Assembly (NCBI GenBank): GCA_036186865.1
Contig: AP025053.1
Span: 35,801,639-35,865,638, forward strand
Reading direction: 5' to 3'
Origin: Eustoma russellianum
Taxonomy: Eukaryota; Streptophyta; Magnoliopsida; Gentianales; Gentianaceae
DNA length: 64,000 bases
In this document: in pieces, positions 46,099-55,761 of the stretch
Layout of the letters: each line of letters begins with the position of its first letter
Position numbering within the stretch: the first letter of the stretch is position 1
The notes under the pieces: generated by a model
Told to the model about the DNA's origin: nothing
Seen by the model: only the letters and a program-made list of their open reading frames with translations
Databases searched by the model: none
Translations under genes and position numbers: made by a program

Positions 46099-49000
46099 AT
46101 GAATATGGAAGCAGCTGTGGAGGAATTGGAAAGAAGAAGCAAGTTCTTGAGCAGTTTAATTCAAAGAAAGAAGGCTGTGGAGGAAAAAGAACAGCACGAG
46201 AGTTTGAATGTCAAAGTGAGGGCAGCTGATATGCCCATTGCTTTGCAAAGTCATGCTTTTAAATGTGCTAGAGGTAGCCTTGACTCCATGCCTAAAGGCA
46301 AGCTTGATAGCAAACGTCTTGCTCTTTCTCTTAAGAAGGTAAACAATTTTTTTTGCCTTAAATTCACATTGGAATAGTAGAGATTTTGTATGCTTTCTAG
46401 GTGCCTATTTCTTATGTTTCTTGCTTTTCTATTGTGTAATTTTTCTGGGTTTTGGAGTTGGTTTGTGGGATTGTGCTTATTTTTTGGGTGCTTTTTCATC
46501 AAAGAAATTTGTCCATATGTATAGATGTAAGATATCTTGTTTAGTTAATCAGCTTTTATAGTTTTTATAGATGTGTGTTATTTATTTATTCGTTATCGAT
46601 GTCTTTCTTCTGTCTTGCTAGTTTAATTTGTTATTCTGGGTTAAGGAGGCCTTGTCATAAAGATCAAGGGACCTCAAGTTTTAGTACTTGTTAAGTAGGG
46701 GTTTCGTCCTGTTGATCTATTTTGTTTGTTAAGATAAGAATGGAATTGTCTTACCATTTTAAATACAAAAACAACATTACTCCATTAATTTAGAAGCTCC
46801 TGTCTATAGCGGAGTATGGGAGATTGGATGTATTCAACCATACTCATGTATTAGAAACACACAGCGGTTGTTTCTCGATGACCCATTTGTTAGAAACACA
46901 TACAATATTAATGAAGTTGATGTTTGATTATGTATAATGTTCATGAGATTGATCCCATGATGTGCGTAATAAACAGTGTCCCTTTTCATCTCCTTTTAGC
47001 GCTTGAATTCATGTTCAGAGAAGTACTATCCTAGACATACAATACATGCAATTTCAGTACATTCACCTCCCCCCCACCCCCCACCCCACTGAACTGTAGC
47101 ATCTTAATGTGATGGTCTTCACGTTCCCTGATCCAATCACATCTAGACATCTAAAGCATTAAGTTTTATTCATATTTCGTATTGAAAATCCAAAGTATTC
47201 AAAGTATGTTGCTGAAATTGCATCTTATGAGACATTTCCCTTTAAATTTTCTGCTTTTCGGTCAAACTGTTTGTATCTGGAAAGAGGAAATGCACAGAGA
47301 ATCGCGAATGCGAATGCGAATGCTAATAGTGTATCTTTTTGTACAACATCTTAATTATTGAGCTCGATCCCTTATTATTATTATTATGGTTATTTATTTT
47401 TCCTGGTGCTTCATGTCCTTAGCTTTGGGACTAATTAAGACAACTTCAACTTTTTATTGGATGAATGACTCTAAGAGCTGAAGATAATGTTGAAAACATA
47501 AACATGAGACACTCATTTGGTAGTACATTCTACGTGGTTAGATCTCTTGGAACCACTTGGACAAGAAGTTACATGAGCAGAGAGTAACCCCTGGAGTTAA
47601 CACATGAAGCACAACCTTGTGTCGTCCTTAATTGGTTAGCATAAATTTATTCTTCAACTTTAGGCTTAGTAGATCATACCAAATCCTCATATCTGAGAAT
47701 CTGATCTTCTCAGTGTCACACACTCCGAAGTTCTTGTGCTTTTAGAAAGTGAGCCACATGTTTCATCTCTTAATTTCGAAAATTTTCTCTGCGCTCCATT
47801 TCCTGCAAGGTTGAATGATGCAAGGTTGAATGAAGATAATACGGGCCCAAAATTTCTTTGGTTTGAATGCCATGTAATGCTACTATTTACTTTTAAAGTA
47901 AGAGAGAACATTATCATAGATGGTTTGCAACACACCTTTAATTTCTTCGAATTTTAGTTAGAACGTCTTTTGATTCCAGCCTAAGTGTTGATGAAGTTGA
48001 CCAAGTCTTTTAGTCTAAGTTGCTGTTCCGCAAAGTTAGGAGGTAGTTTGTGTCTGTTATTCAATTTCCTAGTCTTTAGGAGTGTTAGCCAGTGTCCTAG
48101 TTTTTAGCTTTTCAGTTGTAATGGTTTACTATTTAAAGCTTGGAGGTGTCAATAAACGGGTGTGCAACGATTAGAGAATTTCTCTGTGTTTTCATCTTAG
48201 CGAGTTTACACAGCATTCTTCCTGTATTTACCTTATAGCAACGAAGCTCTGCTGCAAAATCTCTAACAAACTGGTATCAGAGCTGAGGTATCATGAGTGA
48301 CGAAAAAGTCTCTGCAAAGATTCCCCATTTTGATGGACTACACTATGACCATTGGAGTGAGTTAATGGAGAATCTGCTGAAAGCCAAAGGTTTGTGGAGT
48401 TTGATTGAAGAAGGCGTGAAGGAAGCAGCTACAGGAACTGTCTTGACCACTGAACAACGGGAGCAGTTGGAGAAAAGGAGGTTGCAAGATCACAAGGTAA
48501 AGCATTATCTTTTTAGAGCTCTTGACAGAGTAGTCTTTGAGCAAGTTTTGGATAGGAGCACATCCAAAATTATTTGGGACTCCCTAAAAAGCAAATTTGG
48601 AGGAAATGATCGAGTTAAAAAGGCTTTGTTAAATGCGCTAAGAAGAGAGTTTGAGGTGCTAGAAATGAAAGAAGGAGAAACAGTAAATGAGTATTTTGCC
48701 AGGGTTATGGCAGTAGCAAACAAGATGAGGAGCAATGGAGAAGAGATGCCAGACACCAAAGTGGTTCAGAAAATTCTTCGAACAATGACTGAGAAGTTTA
48801 CTTATGTAGTAGTGTCTATAGAGGAGTCTAAGGATATTGAAGTCCTTACAGTTGATGAATTACAAAGCTCTCTTGTAATTCATGAGCAGAAATTCAAAAA
48901 GGTGAACAACTACGAGGGTGATCAAGTGTTGAGAATGGAATATCAACCAGGAGGGAGAGGTCGTGGGAGAGCATCCACATCACGAGGGAGAGGACGTGGA

Positions 49001-52000
49001 CGAGGAAGACAAAGCATCAACAAAGCAACAATTGAATGCTTCAAATGTCACAATTTAGGCCATTTTCAGTATGAATGTCCTACATGGAACAAGGAAGCCA
49101 ACTATACTCAACTTGAAGAAGAAGAAAAAGAAGAGGAGATGTTGTTGATGGCCTATGCTGAAGGAAATGAAGTAAAGAGGGGGGATGCATGGTTCGTTGA
49201 CTCAGGGTGTTCAAATCATATGTGTGGCGAAAAGAGTATGTTTCTAGAACTAAAACCTGAACCTTCTCATTCAGTAAAATGTGGCAATGATACTAGAATG
49301 ATTGTGGCTGGGAAAGGGAGTGTGAAGCTGACATTTGGTGGTACTACCTTTATCATCAAAGAAGTATATTATGTCCCTGAACTCAGAAACAATCTGCTGA
49401 GCGTAGGACAATTGCAGGAAAAGGGACTTGCAATTCTTTTTAAGGAGGGAATATGCAACATATACCATGAAAAGAAGGGACTAATCGCACAATCCAAGAT
49501 GAGTAGAAATCGAATGTTTGCACTATTAAATGAGACACCTGTTGCATTGAATTCTGCACTTGAAGGATGCTTGCTTACAGAATCCTCAGAGTCATCACAC
49601 CTTTGGCATCTCAGATATGTACATTTGAGCTTTCGAGGTTTGGATCTCCTATATACAAAAAATATGGTGCATGGCTTGCCAAAACTGAAGGACTCTAAAA
49701 CAGTGTGTGCTGAATGCTTGGCTGGAAAACAACATCGCAACATAATTCCCAAAAAGAGCAAGTGGAGAGCACATAAAGTACTGGAGCTAATCCATGCCGA
49801 CATCTGTGGCCCTATTGATCCCACGTCCAGCAGTGGAAAAAGGTATGTGTTATGCTTTATAGATGACTATAGTCGAAAAGCTTGGGTTTATTTGTTGGCT
49901 GCAAAATCAGAAGCACTGGAGTGTTTCAAACACCTTAAGACACAGGTAGAGAAGGAAGCAGGAGAGGTAATCAAATGCTTAAGGACAGATAGAGGTGGAG
50001 AATTCACCTCAGAAGATTTCAAAATGTTCTGTGACAAGGAAGGGATTAAGAGGCAACTTACAACTGCATATACACCCCATCAGAATGGGGTGGCGGAGAG
50101 GAAGAATAGGACCATGATGAACATGGTAAGAAGCATGTTGATTGCTAAGAATATGCCTAAGATGTTTTGGACAGAAGCAGTTGTTTGGACAATCTATCTG
50201 TTAAATAGATGCCCCACCTTTGCAGTTCCAGATGTTACTCCTCAAGAGGCTTGGAGTGGTGTGAAACCGTCAGTTGATCACCTAAGGGTATGGGGTTGCA
50301 TAGCACATGTTCATGTTCCAGGAGCAAAACGGAGCAAGCTAGACAACAAAAGCTTTCCCTGCATATTCTTGGGTGTTAGTGAGGAATCCAAGGGGTATCG
50401 GTTATTTGATCCAAAGACAAAAAGGATTGTGATAAGCAAAGATGTAGTATTTGAGGAAGATAAGTGCTGGGATTGGGAACAGCAATATCAAGAACAAATC
50501 AAAGCTAAACTGACATGGGGAGAAGATGATTTCATAGACGAAGAAAATAAAGGAATCCCACGTGAAGATAACAGGGGTAATAATCAATCAGATGTTACGA
50601 CAGAGGACAATAGCAACAGAGGGAACACCATCCAGGGAGGGACCACCACTATGAGAAGGGAAAGAAGACAACCTCAATGGATGGAAGAGTATGTTACTGG
50701 AGAAGGATTAAGTGATAATGAGGAAGGAGCATACCTGATGCAAGATGAAGATCCAGTAACATTTGAGGATGCAATAAAAGAAGGAAAATGGAGAGAAGCA
50801 ATGGATAATGAGATGAAGTCCATAGAAAAGAACAAGACATGGCAACTAGTAAACCTACCAGTTGGAGCCAAAACCGTTGGAGTCAAATGGATTTTCAAAA
50901 CAAAGTTGAATGAATATGGTAAGGTAGATAAACACAAAGCACGTCTTGTCGCTAAAGGATACTCCCAAAAGCAAGGAATAGACTTTACAGAAGTATTTGC
51001 TCCAGTTGCTCGAATGGAAACAGTGAGAATGATTATAGCCATAGCAGCACACAAAGGATGGAGTATATTACAACTTGATGTCAAGTCGGCTTTTCTCCAC
51101 GAAGAACTCAATGAAAATGTATACATTGATCAGCCTGAAGGATATGTGAAGATAGGAAAGGAGCAGATGGTGTACAAGCTGAACAAAGCTCTATACGGCC
51201 TAAAGCAAGCGCCAAGGGCCTGGTTCAGCCGAATTGAGTCTCACTTCATGGAAGATGGCTTCACCAAGTGTCCTAACGAACAAACCTTGTTTACTAAAAG
51301 AAGTAAGGAAGGAAAACTCCTTATTGTCAGTATATATGTGGATGATTTGATTTATACAGGAGAAGATGAGGCTATGATGATGGATTTCAAAACTACTATG
51401 ATGAAGACCTTTGATATGACAGACTTAGGAAGAATGAGATTCTTCCTTGGAATCGAAGTACTACAAAGAACTGAGGGAATTTTTGTGTGCCAAAAGAAAT
51501 ATACTGATGAGGTGTTGAAGCGCTTTGGAATGACAGAAAGTAAACCAGTAACTACTCCAATTGTTCCAGGATTCAAAATCAGCAAAGACAATGGGGAGAA
51601 TCTGGTTGATGAAACCTATTTCAAGCAAGTGGTTGGAAGCCTAATGTACCTTACAGCCACACGTCCGGACATCATGTTTAGTGTAAGTCTCATTAGCAGG
51701 TACATGTCTAAACCTACAGAACTCCACCTGCAAGCTGCTAAACGAATTCTGCGCTACTTAAATGGAACCAGAGACTATGGAATTTTCTACAAGCAGGGAG
51801 GGAGCCTGGATCTGCGGGCATACACGGATTCAGATTATGCAGGTGATGAGAAGGACTCAAAAAGTACTTCAGGTTATGTATTTTTACTAAGCTCAGGAGC
51901 AGTTTCATGGATGTCGAAAAAACAGCCTATTGTTACGCTTTCGTCTACGGAAGCAGAGTATGTAGCTGCTGCAGCATGTTCTTGTCAAGCCTTGTGGATG

Positions 52001-53145
52001 AAAAGAGTGTTGAAAAATTTGAATCATGTTGAAGAAGGTGCTGTGACTATCATGTGTGATAACACCTCTACAATCAAACTGTCAAAGAATCCAGTAATGC
52101 ACGGGAGAAGCAAACATATCAGGGTACGATTTCACTTCTTGAGAGATCTAGTGAATGAAGGCAAAATTGAGATAGCTTATTGTAGGACTCAAGAGCAAAT
52201 TGCAGATGTCATGACCAAGGCGTTGAAGCTGGAAGATTTCCAACGATTTAGGAATATGCTTGGAGTATGTAGTATGTCCGAATTAAACTGACATATGCTA
52301 TTGTCAGTTTAAGGGAGGGATTGATGAAGTTGACCAAGTCTTTTAGTCTAAGTTGCTGTTCCGCAAAGTTAGGAGGTAGTTTGTGTCTGTTATTCAATTT
52401 CCTAGTCTTTAGGAGTGTTAGCCAGTGTCCTAGTTTTTAGCTTTTCAGTTGTAATGGTTTACTATTTAAAGCTTGGAGGTGTCAATAAACGGGTGTGCAA
52501 CGATTAGAGAATTTCTCTGTGTTTTCATCTTAGCGAGTTTACACAGCATTCTTCCTGTATTTACCTTATAGCAACGAAGCTCTGCTGCAAAATCTCTAAC
52601 AAGTGTGATCTCTAGTTACTTATGTTAGTCTCTTAGTGATTAAGTTCTGCAAACTTTGGTATTAAAAGATACGCACCATGTGATATGCACATATAAGCAT
52701 TGGTATTAAAAGACATGAGGTTCAAAGTTGTCTAATATCTTCACAAAATAGAGTTTATCAAATTTCACTTCTTTCACGCTCTACTTTTCTCTTGATTCTT
52801 TTACAACATAGAAGATTTACATCAGATCTCCATAATGTTTAATCGAGTTAAGCGTAACAGAGCATAAAAGAAGTGGCCTGCATCTTTTGTTGTAACAGAA
52901 GGTCTGAGCCACTTCTTTTAAACTATGATCAGATTGTAATTTTGTTCCTTTTTCACGGAGTGACTCTTCTTGTGTGTTTTGACTTACAGGAATTCGACTC
53001 GACGTATGGTCCAGCATGGCACTGCATAGTAGGATTTAGCTATGGCTCGTATGTTACACATTCTCTTGGAGGTTTCTTGTATTTTTCTATTGACAAAGTT
53101 TATGTTCTTCTCTTCAAAACTGCTGTTGAACCATTAGCCCGTTGA
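46099..53145 (+). CDS. Dynein light chain LC8-type protein, two exons, 131 aa, intron invaded by copia 2
   Basis: Exons 46099-46338 (80 codons) and 52990-53145 (51 codons plus TGA) join in phase 0 with GT/AG borders. The first part is plant-specific: EELERRSKFLSSLIQRKKAV (predicted coiled helix), then ADMPIALQSHAFKCARGSLD. The second gives the LC8 strands: EFDSTYGPAWHCIVG, YGSYVTHSLGGFLYFSIDK and VYVLLFKTAVEPL. LC8 proteins are small homodimers that clamp short linear motifs in many partners. Flowering plants lack dynein motors, so the role here is as a hub rather than a motor subunit. The 6651-bp intron carries a complete copia element in the same orientation plus a SINE. Coding exons look intact. 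An alternative start ATG lies two codons in (46105). The copia 1 LTR sits immediately upstream, leaving about 190 bp of native promoter and 5' UTR next to the start. Confidence 0.9.
46750..46895 (-). repeat. AU-SINE-like repeat in the LC8 gene intron, reversed
   Basis: It shares caacattactcc, gaagctcctgtctatagcgg, ttggatgtattcaaccatac and tattagaaacacaca with the copy at 25645-25800. Confidence 0.6.
47989..48268 (+). repeat. 5' LTR of copia 2
   Basis: 280 bp, identical by eye to 52322-52601. It contains tactatttaaagcttgg, a likely TATA region, about 130 bp before its 3' end. Confidence 0.97.
48272..48283 (+). promoter_or_regulatory. Primer-binding site of copia 2
   Basis: TGGTATCAGAGC, complementary to the 3' end of initiator tRNA-Met, three bases after the LTR end. 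Confidence 0.95.
48293..52291 (+). CDS. Gag-Pol polyprotein of copia 2, 1332 aa
   Basis: One open frame starts ten bases after the primer-binding site. Order: gag (UBN2-like, 1-230) with KIPHFDGLHYDHWSELM, Arg/Gly-rich linker (about 222-240) and CCHC zinc knuckle CFKCHNLGHFQYEC (about 249-262). The protease has WFVDSGCSNHMCG (from about 299), and a GAG-pre-integrase region has LWHLRYVHL and CAECLAGKQHR (about 440-485). The integrase DDE triad is ADICGP (D about 503), TDRGGEF and NGVAERKN. Reverse transcriptase has VKSAFLHEEL and YVDDLIYTG (about 1014), and RNase H has YTDSDYAG (about 1177), SSTEAEYVA and DNTSTIKL. No stop or frameshift interrupts it. Oddity: the usual Gly of LWHxRxGH is Val. 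It is transcribed in the same direction as the host LC8-like gene. Confidence 0.97.
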   Translation: MSDEKVSAKIPHFDGLHYDHWSELMENLLKAKGLWSLIEEGVKEAATGTVLTTEQREQLEKRRLQDHKVKHYLFRALDRVVFEQVLDRSTSKIIWDSLKSKFGGNDRVKKALLNALRREFEVLEMKEGETVNEYFARVMAVANKMRSNGEEMPDTKVVQKILRTMTEKFTYVVVSIEESKDIEVLTVDELQSSLVIHEQKFKKVNNYEGDQVLRMEYQPGGRGRGRASTSRGRGRGRGRQSINKATIECFKCHNLGHFQYECPTWNKEANYTQLEEEEKEEEMLLMAYAEGNEVKRGDAWFVDSGCSNHMCGEKSMFLELKPEPSHSVKCGNDTRMIVAGKGSVKLTFGGTTFIIKEVYYVPELRNNLLSVGQLQEKGLAILFKEGICNIYHEKKGLIAQSKMSRNRMFALLNETPVALNSALEGCLLTESSESSHLWHLRYVHLSFRGLDLLYTKNMVHGLPKLKDSKTVCAECLAGKQHRNIIPKKSKWRAHKVLELIHADICGPIDPTSSSGKRYVLCFIDDYSRKAWVYLLAAKSEALECFKHLKTQVEKEAGEVIKCLRTDRGGEFTSEDFKMFCDKEGIKRQLTTAYTPHQNGVAERKNRTMMNMVRSMLIAKNMPKMFWTEAVVWTIYLLNRCPTFAVPDVTPQEAWSGVKPSVDHLRVWGCIAHVHVPGAKRSKLDNKSFPCIFLGVSEESKGYRLFDPKTKRIVISKDVVFEEDKCWDWEQQYQEQIKAKLTWGEDDFIDEENKGIPREDNRGNNQSDVTTEDNSNRGNTIQGGTTTMRRERRQPQWMEEYVTGEGLSDNEEGAYLMQDEDPVTFEDAIKEGKWREAMDNEMKSIEKNKTWQLVNLPVGAKTVGVKWIFKTKLNEYGKVDKHKARLVAKGYSQKQGIDFTEVFAPVARMETVRMIIAIAAHKGWSILQLDVKSAFLHEELNENVYIDQPEGYVKIGKEQMVYKLNKALYGLKQAPRAWFSRIESHFMEDGFTKCPNEQTLFTKRSKEGKLLIVSIYVDDLIYTGEDEAMMMDFKTTMMKTFDMTDLGRMRFFLGIEVLQRTEGIFVCQKKYTDEVLKRFGMTESKPVTTPIVPGFKISKDNGENLVDETYFKQVVGSLMYLTATRPDIMFSVSLISRYMSKPTELHLQAAKRILRYLNGTRDYGIFYKQGGSLDLRAYTDSDYAGDEKDSKSTSGYVFLLSSGAVSWMSKKQPIVTLSSTEAEYVAAAACSCQALWMKRVLKNLNHVEEGAVTIMCDNTSTIKLSKNPVMHGRSKHIRVRFHFLRDLVNEGKIEIAYCRTQEQIADVMTKALKLEDFQRFRNMLGVCSMSELN
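52311..52320 (+). promoter_or_regulatory. Polypurine tract of copia 2
   Basis: AAGGGAGGGA lies one base before the 3' LTR. It is the expected plus-strand primer. Confidence 0.92.
52322..52601 (+). repeat. 3' LTR of copia 2
   Basis: 280 bp, identical by eye to the 5' LTR and followed directly by the AGTGT target duplication. Confidence 0.97.
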
Positions 53146-53529
53146 CATTGCTCTGAAGATCTTGACATTGTTTTTAGGTCATGTGGTTTGTTCTGAGTTC
53201 TTCTTCTTTTCTCCTTCCCCTTTTTTCCTCCAGGAACAAAAAAAGAAAAACGAAAAAGAAGCATTAGATGTGAGAACTGCTAATGGCTGCATGGCTGTAA
53301 GCCTTTGGCAAACCAAACACACACACACACTCCTCTTTCTCTCTCCTCGTGACAAGGGTATCTAATAATATAGTTAATAAAATCTTGAATGTCATTAAAT
53401 TTTCACAGGTATAACTGGACATTCAGACAAATGCAGCACGTAAAGACGTGATCGAAGTGATTCAACAAACGAGAAAATGTATTAAAGGCAGTAGGTCTCC
53501 TCAATTCAACATGCGCAATCATCATCATC

Positions 53530-53640
53530 ATCACCCGAACACAGTATATCCCAACAACATCAAAAATTATCGTTAGGGTCTGGGGAAGATAAGTGGTAGG
53601 CAGACAATACATCTATCTCAAGATAGATAAGCTTATCATA
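53530..53640 (-). repeat. SINE-like repeat, reversed
   Basis: It reads cccgaacacagtatatccca, gttagggtctggggaagata and gtaggcagacaatacatcta, the same family as 19255-19395. Confidence 0.55.
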
Positions 53641-54032
53641 AATTGAAAATCATTTATTCCTGATAGAATTGCTACTTTTATCCCATGATATATTTATTCT
53701 TTAATTTGTATACGATTAAATTAGTCACTCTTTAGCTAGAATGAGGTACAAAGCTCACAACAGAATGATTCAAATACAAATTTCTGATATCCTGCTTAAG
53801 ATTACAACCCTTCAGGAAGAGGAAACTTCAACTACAATTTACACAAAAGGGACCCAAAAGAAAGGCACATGAACTTGTTTGTACAGATTGAATCATCAAA
53901 TCTAAAGAAATGCTCACCAACTCAGTTGAGAATGTTGAGGAAATGCCAACCCTTACCTATCTAATTAGAGAACCAAAATTGGGTGTGCAGTGAGCCACAA
54001 GGGTACCAAAGTAGTTCACAGGTTATCGATCG

Positions 54033-55714
54033 TCAAGTAAATCTCAGTGAAAGAAAGCTGCAATGGCAGAGCAATAGACTGACTATCAGGTAGCTAGGCA
54101 GGGAAGCCCGCGAGTGGAAATGTTGCGAATGACACCCAGATGCTGTAGAGTTTGATGACGGAGCAAGAAACGTGCCATTTGTGAATGTACTATTTCTCCC
54201 ACCCCTTAAAGAACACATGGATAAGTCGGACAGAACAACAAAGTAGCATACATAAGCAAAATTATTTTAACAAAATCATGAAACTGACCTTCCTGGATAT
54301 ATACATGTGTTACTACCTGCACAAATGGGAAGAACTATTACCATATAAAAAACCAACAAAATCTAACGCGCTTTCACCAAAGTACATGTTTTACTACTTA
54401 CTAGGATCTGTGGTTGTGATAGTAGCAACCCCATTAAAGTCACAGCTTCCATCTGCCATGCCTGACTTTTGATAATAAGCATCAAAAGCATAAGACGCAT
54501 GTGCAATCACTGTATCCGGATCATAGCATGGTCGGCCCTGCATTAGAGGGGAGCAATCGACCTTCCCAGGGCCACAAGCCCAATCCAAGGCGGCTTGCAG
54601 CATCTTATGATCAGCTCCTGGTTTAGCAACACAGTAAATCTGGTTAGTGGTGTCATTTGCTAAAACCATTCCACTACCCTTTAAGTGGAGGATATAAATA
54701 GGTACACCATTGGCATTGAAAAGCCCCCAGTTCCTCTCAGAAAGAAACCCAGGTCTCAGATCCTCATTGTATAACTCATAAATGTATGTACTTACTGCAA
54801 CCCCAGGGTGTTTGGGAGTGCCTGTGTTGTTGAGAACATGCCGGATAAGGTTACTATTGTATGTGTTAGCATTGTCAAGAGTAGCATCCTGTTCAGGAGA
54901 ATCACCCTTCGAGGGCCAACCAGATTCAGTAACAATGATGGGAATATTCGTAAAGTTAAGATCAGACATAGCGAAATAGGCCGCATCAACAACTGCATCG
55001 AAAACATTAGTGTAGTGCAGGAGAGTATTAGAATCCACAGCTTCTTTGTTTGGAGGAAGAGGACGAAACAAGGCATAATCTAATGGAATCACACCATTTG
55101 ATCTCATATAATCATAATACGGATAAACATTGAGCATAAGAAATGAACTGGTAGATTGCAAGAACTTGAGCAAGGGAATCATAACATGTTCCATCGAGCG
55201 GTTAAAGAATGCCTGGGAAGGAGGGAAAGAATCAAGAATAATGGAAGAAGAGAGTGGGGTGGACACCTTGATTTGGGAACCAAGATTTGAGGCAACAAGG
55301 GCAGACTGGATAAATTGCATAGCAGATACCAAAACTGGAGCAGCATTTGGAAGGGTGGTGAGGATGTCGGAACCAACAGCTATAGATGTAATGTTGGTGG
55401 CAGGAACATATGCTAGAACATTTCGCCTAACCCAATTGGCTGCTGTTGCATTAGACTGGCCAATGCCCAAAATTTCGTCATTGGGAACAGATACAGTAAC
55501 ATGAATTCCAGTATTAGCCAATGCTTGTAGCATAGCTTGATCAGTATCATACAGCCTGACATGCCGGATCTGCTGAGCCTTGAGAAGGGCGACAACCTGA
55601 GTTGGACTGGGCATGTCAGATAAATCTGTGCCAATATTTACACCAATAAAAGCACCTGGAGAGACGGAAAAACCAGAGAAGTTAAAAAAAAGTCACATAT
55701 CATAATACATGCAT

Positions 55715-55761
<47 letters not shown>

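Larger units (their letters stand above)
47989..52601 (+). mobile_element. Ty1/copia LTR retrotransposon 2, intact and very young
   Basis: The element is 4613 bp and lies in the single intron of the LC8-like gene. LTRs 47989-48268 and 52322-52601 are each 280 bp and identical by eye, with TG...CA ends. The target duplication AGTGT is at 47984-47988 and 52602-52606. A primer-binding site, one uninterrupted gag-pol frame and a polypurine tract are all present in the right order. Everything needed for autonomous movement appears intact, which indicates very recent insertion. The short LTRs and single long polyprotein are typical of compact plant copia lineages; I do not assign a lineage. Confidence 0.98.

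Noticed and set aside
48362..51591. Antisense and out-of-phase frames in copia 2
   Set aside because: Shadows of the gag-pol frame.
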